Assembly: GCF_026151165.2 (NCBI RefSeq)
Contig: NZ_CP117849.1
Coordinates: 248,001-312,000, forward strand
Direction of reading: 5' to 3'
Length of the DNA: 64,000 nt
Origin: Cryobacterium sp. SO2
Lineage (GTDB): Bacteria > Actinomycetota > Actinomycetes > Actinomycetales > Microbacteriaceae
The notes beneath the pieces are model-generated. The model ran no database searches and was not told the DNA's origin. It saw only the letters and a list, made by a program, of their open reading frames with translations. Below, one piece after another: positions 51,571 through 60,317 of the stretch (position 1 is the first letter of the stretch; every line of letters begins with the position of its first letter). The translations under genes and the position numbers were made by a program.

Positions 51571-53196
51571 ATGATGACTACCTCCGCACCCGAGCGCGAT
51601 CGGGCCCAGATCGTCGCAGCCAAGAAGCAGCGGCAGGCGAGCCGCATCGCGGAGGCCGCATCCGCCGGCATCAAGGTGCTGTTGCTCAAGGTGCTGCTGC
51701 TCGGCATCGTGGACGCGATCAGCGTCTATGCGCTCTTCGTGCTCTTCATCAAGCAGGACTGGCTGGTCTTCGGCCTCGTGCTGCTGGTCACGATCATCGT
51801 CAATGTGATCTACTTCCGCGCCAAGGGTCTGCCGGCCAAATACCTCACGCCCGGCCTGATCTTCCTGCTGATCTTCCAGATCTTCGTCGTCGGCTACTCC
51901 GGCTACATCGCCTTCACCAACTACGGCACCGGCCACAACAGCACCAAGGATGACGCGGTCAACTCCCTGATCCTCTCCTCCCAGGAGCGGGTGCCCGACT
52001 CGCCCAGCTACGCCGTCACCGTGCTCGAACAGGCCGGCGCCTACAGCTTCCTGGTCACCGACCCCGACGGCGAGATCAGCGTCGGCAACCCGGATGCGCC
52101 GCTGAAGCCGGTCACGGACGCCGAGACGGATGCCTCCGGCCAGGCCATCAGCCTGCCTGGCTACACCACGCTCAACTTCGCCGACATCGTGGCCAACCAG
52201 GAGGCCATCGCGGCCCTCGCGGTGCCCGTCTCGGACGACCCCAACGACGGCAGCCTCCGCACCCCGGACGGCTCCGCCGCCTACCTCTACCTCTCCGACC
52301 TGGTCTACGACGAAGCGGCCGGCACCATGACCGACGCCGGCACCGGCGTGGTCTACACCGAGGACCCCTCCCAGGGCTCCTTCGTCGCCGAGGACGGCGC
52401 CGACCTGCAGCCCGGCTGGAAGGTGGAGGTGGGACTGGCCAACTTCGCCAAGGCCTTCGGCACCGACTCCATCCGCGGCCCGCTGATCAGCGTGACCCTG
52501 TGGACCTTCGCGTTTGCGTTCCTCTCGGTGGCCACCACCTTCGCGCTCGGCCTGTTCCTGGCCATTGTCTTCAACGACCTGCGGATGCGCGGACGCAACG
52601 TCTATCGGGTCGTCATGATCCTGCCGTACGCGTTCCCCGCGTTCCTCTCCGCCCTGGTCTGGGCCGGCATGCTCAACCCGCAGTTCGGCTTCATCAACCA
52701 GGTCTTGTTCGGCGGGGCGGAGATCCCCTGGCTCACCAACGAGTGGCTGGCCAAGTTCAGCATCATCTTCGTCAACCTCTGGCTGGGCTTCCCCTATATG
52801 TTCCTGGTCTGCACCGGCGCGCTGCAGTCGATCCCCGGCGAGTTGCAGGAGGCGGCCACCGTGGACGGCGCTCGGCCCTGGCAGGTCTTCCGGCTGATCA
52901 AGCTGCCCTTGCTGCTGGTGTCGGTCTCGCCGCTTCTGATCGCGTCGTTCGCGTTCAATTTCAACAACTTCAATCTCATCTACATGCTCACCAACGGCGG
53001 GCCCAGAGACGTCACGGCCGGGGTGAACGTCGGCGCCACCGACATCCTCATCTCGATGGTCTACAAGGTGGCCTTCGTCGGCGCCAACCGCGACTACGGG
53101 CTGGCCAGCGCCTTCTCGATCCTCATCTTCGTGCTCGTCGCGCTCGTGTCGATCATCAGCTTCAGACAGACCAAGGCACTAGAGGAGTTGAACTGA
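51571..53196 (+). CDS. malF: Maltodextrin ABC transporter permease MalF
   Basis: 541 residues. Three N-terminal helices, a large extracellular P2-like domain (about residues 115-295), then the transport core with the EAA loop ELQEAATVDGARPWQVFRLIKLP, which docks the ATPase. The long P2 loop distinguishes MalF from shorter sugar permeases. Start ATG at 51571 (ATGATG). The malG start follows one base after its stop. Confidence 0.92.
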   Translation: MMTTSAPERDRAQIVAAKKQRQASRIAEAASAGIKVLLLKVLLLGIVDAISVYALFVLFIKQDWLVFGLVLLVTIIVNVIYFRAKGLPAKYLTPGLIFLLIFQIFVVGYSGYIAFTNYGTGHNSTKDDAVNSLILSSQERVPDSPSYAVTVLEQAGAYSFLVTDPDGEISVGNPDAPLKPVTDAETDASGQAISLPGYTTLNFADIVANQEAIAALAVPVSDDPNDGSLRTPDGSAAYLYLSDLVYDEAAGTMTDAGTGVVYTEDPSQGSFVAEDGADLQPGWKVEVGLANFAKAFGTDSIRGPLISVTLWTFAFAFLSVATTFALGLFLAIVFNDLRMRGRNVYRVVMILPYAFPAFLSALVWAGMLNPQFGFINQVLFGGAEIPWLTNEWLAKFSIIFVNLWLGFPYMFLVCTGALQSIPGELQEAATVDGARPWQVFRLIKLPLLLVSVSPLLIASFAFNFNNFNLIYMLTNGGPRDVTAGVNVGATDILISMVYKVAFVGANRDYGLASAFSILIFVLVALVSIISFRQTKALEELN

Positions 53197-53197
53197 G

Positions 53198-54112
53198 ATG
53201 GCGACCACGACTATCGCAGCCCCCACCGGCACGGACTACATCCCCGCCAAGCACCCGTTCAACGTCGGCCGCTGGTTCCGCGCCACCGGCTGGCGCCATC
53301 TGGTCGGCGCCGTCATGGTGGTCTTCTCCGCCTTCCCCCTGCTGTACGTGCTCTCGGCGTCGCTGCACCCCGGCGGCACCCTGATCACCGCCAACGGCCT
53401 GTTCAGCGAGGTGGACCTGGGCAGTTACGTCACCCTGTTCAACCTGCCGCAGCAGCCGTACGCGGCCTGGTACGGCAACACCCTGCTGATCGGCGGCATC
53501 ACCTCGGCCGGCACGGTGTTCCTCGGCGCGCTGGCCGCGTACTCCTTCTCCCGGATGCGTTTCGTCGGCCGTCGCGCCGGCCTGCTGATGCTCGTGCTCG
53601 TGCAGATGTTCCCGCAGCTGCTCGCCGTCGTGGCGATCTTCCTGCTGCTCAACGGCATCTCCGACATCTTCCCGGCCATCGGCCTGGACACCCAGATCGG
53701 CCTGATCATGGTCTACCTCGGCGGCGCCCTCGGCGTGAACACCTACCTGATGTACGGCTTCTTCAACACGATCCCGGCTTCCATCGACGAGGCCGCCAAG
53801 CTCGACGGCGCCGGCCACGCCCGGATCTTCTTCACGATCATCCTGCGGCTGGTCGCGCCCATCCTCGCCGTGGTCGGGCTGCTGTCGTTCGTGGGCACCA
53901 CCAACGAGTTCGTGATCGCGAGCATCGTGCTGATCACTCCGGAGAAGCAGACCCTCGCGGTGGGCCTGTACCAGTTCGTCTCGCAGGAGTTCTCCAGCAA
54001 CTACTCGGTCTTCGCGGCCGGCGCGGTGCTCGCCGCCCTGCCCGTGATGGCGCTGTTCCTTTGGCTGCAGAAGTACATCGTCGGTGGCCTGACGGCCGGA
54101 TCGGTCAAGTAA
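53198..54112 (+). CDS. malG: Maltodextrin ABC transporter permease MalG
   Basis: 304 residues, six helices, with EAA loop SIDEAAKLDGAGHARIFFTII and the C-terminal VGGLTAGSVK that in MalG reaches into MalE's partner site. No ATPase gene (malK/msiK) follows, so the ATPase must come from elsewhere. Confidence 0.93.
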   Translation: MATTTIAAPTGTDYIPAKHPFNVGRWFRATGWRHLVGAVMVVFSAFPLLYVLSASLHPGGTLITANGLFSEVDLGSYVTLFNLPQQPYAAWYGNTLLIGGITSAGTVFLGALAAYSFSRMRFVGRRAGLLMLVLVQMFPQLLAVVAIFLLLNGISDIFPAIGLDTQIGLIMVYLGGALGVNTYLMYGFFNTIPASIDEAAKLDGAGHARIFFTIILRLVAPILAVVGLLSFVGTTNEFVIASIVLITPEKQTLAVGLYQFVSQEFSSNYSVFAAGAVLAALPVMALFLWLQKYIVGGLTAGSVK

Positions 54113-54120
54113 TTTACCCA

Positions 54121-56046
54121 ATGCGCCCGGCCCACTTGCTCCCGCACTACCTGCTCCCGCACCATGACGGCTCGCCGCTCTACGTCTCCACCCAGGCGCC
54201 CATGCTCGGCGACACCGTCACCGTGCGGCTGCGCATCCCGCTGACCTTCGGTGACGTCACGATGGTGCGCACCCGCTCCAACCCCGACCGGGAGCCGCGG
54301 TTCGACGAGGCGCGACCGATCGGGTCGACCGGCGCGGGCGATGACGGATACGCCTGGTGGGCCGCCGACCTCGTGGTGGAGAACCCGGTGCACGGCTATA
54401 GGTTTCTGCTCAGCCTGGCCGACGGCAGCCACTGCTGGCTGAACGCCAGCGGGCTGCACGACATCGAGACCCTCGACGCCGAGGACTTCAAGCTCGTCGC
54501 CCACCCGGCACCACCGGACTGGGCTGCGACGAGCGTGATGTACCAGGTCTTCCCCGACCGGTTCGCCCGCTCCGCCGCCGCCGGCCAGCGCCAGGCGCCG
54601 GACTGGGCGATGCCCGCGGAGTGGGACGACGCCGTGGACCAGCTCCCGCCGGGCCGCTCGCACCAGTTCTACGGCGGGGACCTCGACGGCATCACCGAGC
54701 ACCTCGACCACCTCGAGCGGCTCGGCGTCACCCTGCTCTACCTCACCCCGGTGTTCCCCGGCCGCTCCAACCATCGGTATGACGCGTCCGGTTTCGCCGA
54801 GGTCGACCCGCTACTCGGCGGCGACCCCGCGCTCATCCGCCTCGTCGAGGCCGCCCACGCCCGCGGGCTCCAGGTGATCGGCGACCTCACCGCCAACCAC
54901 TCCGGCGACGGCCACGAGTGGTTCCAGGCCGCGCACCACACCCCGGATGCCCCGGAGAGCTCCTTCTACTACTGGCTCGACCCCGAGCAGCACGACTACA
55001 TGTCCTGGCTGGGCGTGCCCGCACTGCCCAAGTTCAACTGGACCTCCCCGGAGCTCCGCCGCCGGTTCATCGACGGCCCGGACTCGGTGGCGGCCCGTTG
55101 GCTGAAGCCGCCGTTCAATCTGGACGGCTGGCGCATCGACGTGGCGAACATGACCGGCCGGCTCGGCGACGACGACCTCAACGCGGAGGTGCGCCAGACC
55201 ATCCGCCGCACCATGATCGACGTGAATCCCGACACCATCCTGCTCGGCGAATTCACCAACGACGCCTCCGGGGACTTTCAGGGCGACGCCTGGCACGGCG
55301 CGATGACCTATGCCAACTTCACCCGGCCGCTCTGGTCGTGGCTGGCCCGGCCCGACCCGGTGTCGTCGTTCTTCGGGCTGCCGCTGGGCAGCATTCCGGC
55401 GCACACCGGCGAGCAGTTCCACCGGGCGCACACCCGCTTCGCCGCAGGCTTCCCCTGGCGCACCCGGCTGGCCACCATGAACGCTCTCGACACCCACGAC
55501 ACGGCCAGGTTCCGCACCCACGCCGACGCCGAGGCGGTGCCCGTGGCCGTGGGCCTGTCGGTGACCCTGCCGGGCATCCCGGTGGTCTTCGCCGGCGACG
55601 AGTTCGGCCTGGTCGGCGTCGACGGCGAGCACTCCCGTACCCCGATGCCGTGGGGGAGTGCGGCCGAGCCGGCCGTCGCCGCGACCATCGACCTGTACGC
55701 GGAGCTGATCGGCCTCCGTCGCAGCCACGAGGCGCTGAGCACCGGTGGTCTGCGCTGGTTCCACGTGGGCGACGACGCTCTCGTGTACGTGCGCGAGAGC
55801 GAGCAGGAGACGGTGCTGCTGCTGGCGGCCCGCGCCGCCGCCGACGTGACCCTGCCCGGCTGGGTGCTGCCCGTCGGCGGCGGTGCCGGTGCAGTGCCGC
55901 CCGAGGTCGGAACGGCCGTCGCCACGGTGTCCGACGCCGGCCTCCGCCTCGTCGCCACCGGCGCATCCTTCACCGCCTGGGTGCTGCCCGGCGTCACAAT
56001 TCCGCCGGATGCCCACCTCGTGTCGCCGAGGGGTCTCGCGAGGTGA
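54121..56046 (+). CDS. GH13 maltodextrin-degrading enzyme (cyclomaltodextrinase/neopullulanase-like)
   Basis: 641 residues, no signal peptide, hence cytoplasmic. An N-terminal beta domain (1-125) precedes the TIM barrel: SVMYQVFPDRFARS start, nucleophile in GWRIDVANMTG, acid/base in LLGEFTND, third Asp in ALDTHDTARF. The C-terminal beta domain ends near WVLPGV. It probably opens imported dextrins or cyclodextrins. Start ATG at 54121, 8 bases after malG. Confidence 0.87.
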   Translation: MRPAHLLPHYLLPHHDGSPLYVSTQAPMLGDTVTVRLRIPLTFGDVTMVRTRSNPDREPRFDEARPIGSTGAGDDGYAWWAADLVVENPVHGYRFLLSLADGSHCWLNASGLHDIETLDAEDFKLVAHPAPPDWAATSVMYQVFPDRFARSAAAGQRQAPDWAMPAEWDDAVDQLPPGRSHQFYGGDLDGITEHLDHLERLGVTLLYLTPVFPGRSNHRYDASGFAEVDPLLGGDPALIRLVEAAHARGLQVIGDLTANHSGDGHEWFQAAHHTPDAPESSFYYWLDPEQHDYMSWLGVPALPKFNWTSPELRRRFIDGPDSVAARWLKPPFNLDGWRIDVANMTGRLGDDDLNAEVRQTIRRTMIDVNPDTILLGEFTNDASGDFQGDAWHGAMTYANFTRPLWSWLARPDPVSSFFGLPLGSIPAHTGEQFHRAHTRFAAGFPWRTRLATMNALDTHDTARFRTHADAEAVPVAVGLSVTLPGIPVVFAGDEFGLVGVDGEHSRTPMPWGSAAEPAVAATIDLYAELIGLRRSHEALSTGGLRWFHVGDDALVYVRESEQETVLLLAARAAADVTLPGWVLPVGGGAGAVPPEVGTAVATVSDAGLRLVATGASFTAWVLPGVTIPPDAHLVSPRGLAR

Positions 56047-56099
56047 TAATGTTTACCGGTTGCCAAAAGCACGGTTTAGCTTCAGAACTATGAAGTTTT

Positions 56100-56171
<72 letters not shown>

Positions 56172-56201
56172 CAGGCTTGAGAGCTAGGCTCTGAAAGTCG
56201 C

Positions 56202-56275
56202 GGCGGGGTAGCTCAGTTGGTTAGAGCACACGGCTCATAATCGTGGTGTCGCGGGTTCAATTCCCGCTCCCGCTA
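56202..56275 (+). tRNA. tRNA-Met (CAT)
   Basis: Acceptor GGCGGGG (56202-56208) with TCCCGCT (56268-56274), both ends closed by G-T pairs, discriminator A. Anticodon stem CACGG/TCGTG, loop CTCATAA with CAT at 56236-56238. The elongator form is likely because the first acceptor pair is closed; a tRNA-Ile2 (modified CAT) cannot be excluded. Confidence 0.92.
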
Positions 56276-56280
56276 CACAC

Positions 56281-56328
56281 AAAGGCCCTTTGATCTGGAT
56301 TTCTTCCGATCACGGGGCCTTTCTCTTT
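56281..56328 (+). terminator. Terminator after the tRNA pair
   Basis: AAAGGCCC (56281-56288) and GGGCCTTT (56315-56322), with an inner GATC/GATC pair, then CTCTTT. Confidence 0.7.
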
Positions 56329-56451
56329 GGCGTTGCATTGCGCCGCGCCGCTCTGGATCCCGGTCTAGGCCTGGAATTCGGGTAAGCCCACAAGGTCTCA
56401 ACCGTTTCGGCAGGCATGGCATCCCTTTTCCCGAGACTCATGCACTGACCA

Positions 56452-56480
56452 TTGACATATATAGTCCTACATGGGACTCT
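56452..56480 (+). promoter_or_regulatory. Promoter and possible operator of the HTH/nucleotidyltransferase pair
   Basis: TTGACA at 56452-56457 is a consensus -35 box. AGTCC (56463-56467) and GGACT (56474-56478) form an inverted repeat between it and the gene, where a self-regulating HTH protein could bind. Base composition is visibly more AT-rich than elsewhere. Confidence 0.5.
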
Positions 56481-56486
56481 TTCTGT

Positions 56487-57095
56487 ATGCACATGTCCAC
56501 CTCTCAAGCCGCCAGCGAACTGGGAATCAGCGCGCGCCAGGTAAGGCGATCCGCGGCCAATGGACGCATCGTTGCCACCAAGTACGGCGCATCCCACGCT
56601 TTTTCCCAGCGTCAGGTGCAGGCTCTCGAACGCACAGCGCACCGAGGCCGCAACTGGACTGACACGGTGCAAAAGGCTGCGCTTGACCTTCTCGCGACTG
56701 GTACAACCACCGAGCTGAGCAGCACTGAACGAAGCCGCCTCAAGCAGCGCATCCGAACGTCCGACGTGGGCGCGCTGGCGGGTCAGATCCTGCGAGGGCG
56801 GGTGTCTCTGAGACGAGCCGCAAGCGACGAGGCCAAGAGCCGTTTCCTAGCCGGGCTAGCCAGCGAGCTTGGCCTCTCTGGAGGCGGCGGATTAGGTGTG
56901 CTCGTCGCACAAGACGCCAATCGCGCGGCCAGAAAGGCCCGTCTGGGCCTCGATGATGCAGGCGACATCGCAGTCGTTGAAGGCGAAGAGATGCACCGAA
57001 AAGCTCTTGAGGCCCTGGCGTTGTATGCGTATGGCGACTCGCGCGAAAGCTCGGCCGCGTCCCACTGGCTCGCATTCGCGCAACAAGCGCTATGA
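56487..57095 (+). CDS. HTH-domain protein, candidate antitoxin of a nucleotidyltransferase pair
   Basis: 202 residues. The N-terminal ~50 (STSQAASELGISARQVRRSA, then GRIVATKYGASHAFSQRQVQ) form an excisionase/MerR-like HTH. The rest is helical and Ala/Leu/Arg-rich with no domain I recognise. It overlaps the next gene by 4 bases (ATGA at 57092). By position and coupling it resembles the DNA-binding first gene of a toxin-antitoxin pair; this is inference. ATG at 56487 or 56493. Codon use is less GC-biased than the neighbours, suggesting transfer. Confidence 0.6.
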   Translation: MHMSTSQAASELGISARQVRRSAANGRIVATKYGASHAFSQRQVQALERTAHRGRNWTDTVQKAALDLLATGTTTELSSTERSRLKQRIRTSDVGALAGQILRGRVSLRRAASDEAKSRFLAGLASELGLSGGGGLGVLVAQDANRAARKARLGLDDAGDIAVVEGEEMHRKALEALALYAYGDSRESSAASHWLAFAQQAL

Positions 57096-57850
57096 GCGAA
57101 CTGCCGATGGTCGGCCGTCCGCTGGTCAACCTCTATGCTCGCTCCAGCACATGGGAAGAACCCCCATGGCCCTCAGCGTTCGAGCTCGCGCGACTGCTGC
57201 CGCACAGCTCCTGGACTCTGGTCGGCGGCCTCATGGTGAAGTTGCATGCCGAGTTGGCTGAGCTCCCCGCCCCACGCACGACAGTAGACGTGGACGCTGC
57301 TCTCCACCTCGAAACTGAGGCGACCACATTTCCCCAGGCCGCCGCGCTCCTACAGGGGGCCGGCTACGTTCTGGATAGATCCACCAAACACGCATATCGC
57401 TTCGATCGCGGCCAGGATCGGGTGGACCTCATGTGCGCCGACCGGCAGATCATCATCAAGCACCCTCGATACGACGGCCGGCCACTCTTCGGAATCCCCG
57501 GGGGGACCAGGGCGCTCCAGCAGACGATCAACATAGACGTGCTGACGGCGGTGGACACCGTCCGGCTCGTCGTCCCCACCGTTCGCGGCGCGCTGGTGCT
57601 CAAAGGAGCCGCCTATCTAGCGGACTCCCGACATCGAGGCCGCCACGCTGAAGACGCCGTGGTGCTCCTGGCCTGCATGGACGATGCCAGCGAAGCGCTG
57701 CTCGGGCTGAGCCAACAGAGTCGGGGGCGGCTACGCGCGCTCGTGAAAGTGCTGACCGAGCAGACAGCGCCTTGGGCGAACCACGATGCCGTGGTCCAGT
57801 CGCTTGCACGAGAGACGCTTGATGAATTGGCTGAGTTGCTTGGCACGTAG
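57092..57850 (+). CDS. Nucleotidyltransferase-fold protein (AbiEii/MNT-like), candidate toxin
   Basis: 252 residues. Polymerase-beta-type NTase motifs are visible: GG at 45-46 (SWTLVGGLMVKLH), the paired acids D66 and D68 in TVDVDAAL, and a third acid D112 in DRVDLM. A helical second half contains LKGAAYLADSRHRGRHAEDAV, like the C-domain of AbiEii and other NTases. All three acids are present, so it could be active. AbiEii-type toxins modify tRNA; whether this one does is unknown. Could instead be a minor aminoglycoside-type NTase. Confidence 0.65.
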   Translation: MSELPMVGRPLVNLYARSSTWEEPPWPSAFELARLLPHSSWTLVGGLMVKLHAELAELPAPRTTVDVDAALHLETEATTFPQAAALLQGAGYVLDRSTKHAYRFDRGQDRVDLMCADRQIIIKHPRYDGRPLFGIPGGTRALQQTINIDVLTAVDTVRLVVPTVRGALVLKGAAYLADSRHRGRHAEDAVVLLACMDDASEALLGLSQQSRGRLRALVKVLTEQTAPWANHDAVVQSLARETLDELAELLGT

Positions 57851-58040
57851 TCCGATGCGTGGCGCTGGATACTCGCTGGAACGGGCAACGTCTTCGAGCT
57901 GGCGCAACGATGCTCGACCTGCCAGAGTTTTGAACCGGCTGGTGCTGGTTCATCACCGCCTTGGAGGTGCTGGCCACGAGAGGCCCCACTCATTGTTCTC
58001 GCTTGACCTCGTGGTCCGACCGCTCGCACCGCTCGATGGA
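57851..58040 (+). other. Gap between the nucleotidyltransferase gene and the membrane protein gene
   Basis: About 190 bases with no convincing gene. It contains one hairpin (GAACC/GGTTC near 57929-57950) and no attachment-site duplicate of the tRNA-Met end that I could see. Confidence 0.4.
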
Positions 58041-58052
58041 TAGGCTCACTGC
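58041..58052 (+). promoter_or_regulatory. Leaderless-type -10 box before the membrane protein gene
   Basis: TAGGCT at 58041-58046, six bases, then ATG at 58053. Confidence 0.55.
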
Positions 58053-59138
58053 ATGATCGACGTTCCCGATGACCTGGACAGGTGCGAACTCGTCCCGGGT
58101 GTCTCGGAGCATCGATGGTCACGCATCACGCGGGTGGTGGTGGGCGTGCTGAGCATCATGTCCGGTGTGATGATCTTCGTCGTCACGAAAGCTCTTCAGA
58201 ATCAATCCGGGGTGAGCACGCAGGGCCTCGTCGCGGTTGCGGCGGGGTTCGGACTTCCCGTTCTGGTCCTCATCGGCCTCACTATCGTCCGTGGTCGCCG
58301 CGGAAACCTCGAGGCGGCCGCTGGCTACACAACGCTGACGAACGGTCGTCTTGATCTCAATCAACTCGACCCGATCACCGGCGTCGTCCTACGCAGAGCC
58401 GGCTCGGTCATCTTCCGGAAGCCCAAGCACGATGCTGCCGCTGGGGGAACGACCTCCGGACCGTCTACCTACGCGCCACAGCCCGACAGTGTCGTGCGGT
58501 TCGTCGATGATCCTCCGTCCCCGCTGAAGACCGTAGCCATCTGGGGCCTCGTGACCATTGGGATTGGGATGATCGCCGTCGCCCTCAGCCTGGTGAACGG
58601 GAGCTCACACGGCCAGAGCGCCGATGATCTGTCGTTCCCGCAGCTCGGCCGCATCGTGCTCGGAGGGTGCGGAATTCTCGTGGCCCTCACCCTCGGGGGT
58701 GCCGCCGTGTCTCACCGCGCCAAATTGCGGGCAGCCAGGAGGGTTCGACCAGACGCCTGTGTCTTCCTGACGCAGCGCACCCCGCAACTCCTCGACGCGC
58801 TGAGGAACATTCGTGCCGACCGACCACGACTGCCTCAATACTTCGCCGTCACACTCGGAACGCAAGGAATCGAATTGTGGGGTCGCAAACGATCTGAGGT
58901 GCCCCGCTTTGTATTGCCTTGGAAGGACATCGAGTATGTGCATCCCGGCCGTCTTTCCGTTGAGTTCGCACAAGACTTCAGTGTCACGGTTCAGGCCCTC
59001 CACTTCTTCCAGAGTGTCGATGGGCGCCCCATAGACCTACCGTTCACGATGCTCGGCCCACGCGGATTCAATCGAGCCGCAACTCGGGATGCCAATAAGA
59101 TCCTGAGCGCCTGCTCCCGCTTCACAAAGATCCGCTGA
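58053..59138 (+). CDS. Unrecognised membrane protein with a C-terminal PH-like domain
   Basis: 361 residues. Four membrane helices in two pairs (about 24-46 and 60-79; 162-183 and 197-219), with a ~80-residue loop between the pairs. The C-terminal ~140 residues are soluble: FAVTLGTQGIELWGRKRSEV, then FVLPWKDIEYVHPG and LPFTMLGPRGF, a spacing that resembles bacterial PH domains. No catalytic motif. Part of the accessory patch; whether it works with the HTH/NTase pair is unknown because it has its own promoter. Confidence 0.6.
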   Translation: MIDVPDDLDRCELVPGVSEHRWSRITRVVVGVLSIMSGVMIFVVTKALQNQSGVSTQGLVAVAAGFGLPVLVLIGLTIVRGRRGNLEAAAGYTTLTNGRLDLNQLDPITGVVLRRAGSVIFRKPKHDAAAGGTTSGPSTYAPQPDSVVRFVDDPPSPLKTVAIWGLVTIGIGMIAVALSLVNGSSHGQSADDLSFPQLGRIVLGGCGILVALTLGGAAVSHRAKLRAARRVRPDACVFLTQRTPQLLDALRNIRADRPRLPQYFAVTLGTQGIELWGRKRSEVPRFVLPWKDIEYVHPGRLSVEFAQDFSVTVQALHFFQSVDGRPIDLPFTMLGPRGFNRAATRDANKILSACSRFTKIR

Positions 59139-59144
59139 CTGATC

Positions 59145-59177
59145 CACGGCCGCGATCGCGGCGTCGACGTGGCCGTG
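59145..59177. terminator. Hairpin between convergent genes
   Basis: CACGGCC (59145-59151) and GGCCGTG (59171-59177), with the palindrome CCGCGATCGCGG (59150-59161) overlapping inside. It ends the accessory patch. Confidence 0.45.
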
Positions 59178-59183
59178 CCGGAG

Positions 59184-60317
59184 TCATGCCCTCACAGTCA
59201 GCCATTCGGGGCGGGGCGTGAGGGGCACGGGGGTGGGACGCTCGGCCGTGGTGGTCAGGTCGACGCGGCGGCCCTCGGTGGCGGCGCGCTGCAGCGACTC
59301 CATCACGTCGAGAACGTGCAGGGCGAGTTCGCCGCTGGCGCGCGGCGCGGTGCGGTGCGGCGTGCGGATCTGGTCGAGCAGGCCGATGCCGCGGGCGCCG
59401 TCGGCGTAGCCGGCCAGCGGGTCGAGCAGGTGGAAGCCGCCGTCGTTGACGCGCCGGAGGCTGGTGGGGCCGTCGAAGGTGTTCGGGTCGCCCACGGCGA
59501 GGGTGCCGTCGGTGCCGTGCACCTCGAGCGGCGACGCCACGGTGGCGCCGGAGTCGAAGCTCATCGTGATGGTCGACAGGGCACCGCTGTCGTGTTCGAG
59601 CACGCCGGTGACATGGGTGTCGACGAAGACCGGGATGCTCTCGCCGGCCCGCGGCCCGGTGCGGATGATCCGGTGGTCGTGCGGCCGGCTGGACGAGCCG
59701 GTGACCGAGCGGATGGGTCCGAGCAGGTGAACCAGCGCGGTGATGTAGTACGGGCCCATGTCGAAGAGCGGGCCGCCGCCCTCGCGGTAGTAGAAGTCCG
59801 GGTGGGGGTGCCAGAGCTCGTGCCCGGCCGTGACCATCACCGCCGACGCAGCCACCGGGCGGCCGATCAGGCCGTCGTCGATGGCGGCGCGGGCGGTCTG
59901 GATGCCGGTGCCGAGCACGGTGTCCGGTGCGGAGCCGACGCTCAGGCCGGCATGGGTCGCGGCCGCGAGGATGCTGCGGCCCTCGACCAGCGTCACCGCC
60001 AGCGGCTTCTCGCCGTAGACCTGCTTGCCCTGGGTCAGGGCCCCGAGCGCGATTTCGGCGTGCGCGGCCGGGGTGGTGAGGTTGAGCACGGTGTCGACCT
60101 CGTCGCTGGCGAGCAGCTCGGCCACGGTCATCGCCTGGGCCGCCGGCAGGCGGGCGGCTACCGACCGGGCGCGCTCGGCATCCAGATCGGCCACGGCCGT
60201 GATGACCACGGCGTCGCTGGCCGCCAGCGTCTCGAGGTAGGCGGCGGAGATGACGCCCAGGCCCACGATGCCCACGCGGTGCGGTGTCAGGTCTCGATTG
60301 GTGTGCGACTCGCCCAC
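59184..60317 (-). CDS. Gfo/Idh/MocA family sugar dehydrogenase
   Basis: 377 residues. N-terminal Rossmann domain with GIVGLGVISAAYLETL and the signature GEKPLAV (Glu-Lys-Pro loop); the C-terminal alpha/beta domain holds the substrate site with GGGPLFDMGPYYITAL. It probably oxidises a sugar or cyclitol with NAD(P). GTG at 60315-60317 follows AAGGGG on the reverse strand. It overlaps the upstream thuA-like gene by 31 bases. Confidence 0.88.
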   Translation of the reverse strand: MGESHTNRDLTPHRVGIVGLGVISAAYLETLAASDAVVITAVADLDAERARSVAARLPAAQAMTVAELLASDEVDTVLNLTTPAAHAEIALGALTQGKQVYGEKPLAVTLVEGRSILAAATHAGLSVGSAPDTVLGTGIQTARAAIDDGLIGRPVAASAVMVTAGHELWHPHPDFYYREGGGPLFDMGPYYITALVHLLGPIRSVTGSSSRPHDHRIIRTGPRAGESIPVFVDTHVTGVLEHDSGALSTITMSFDSGATVASPLEVHGTDGTLAVGDPNTFDGPTSLRRVNDGGFHLLDPLAGYADGARGIGLLDQIRTPHRTAPRASGELALHVLDVMESLQRAATEGRRVDLTTTAERPTPVPLTPRPEWLTVRA

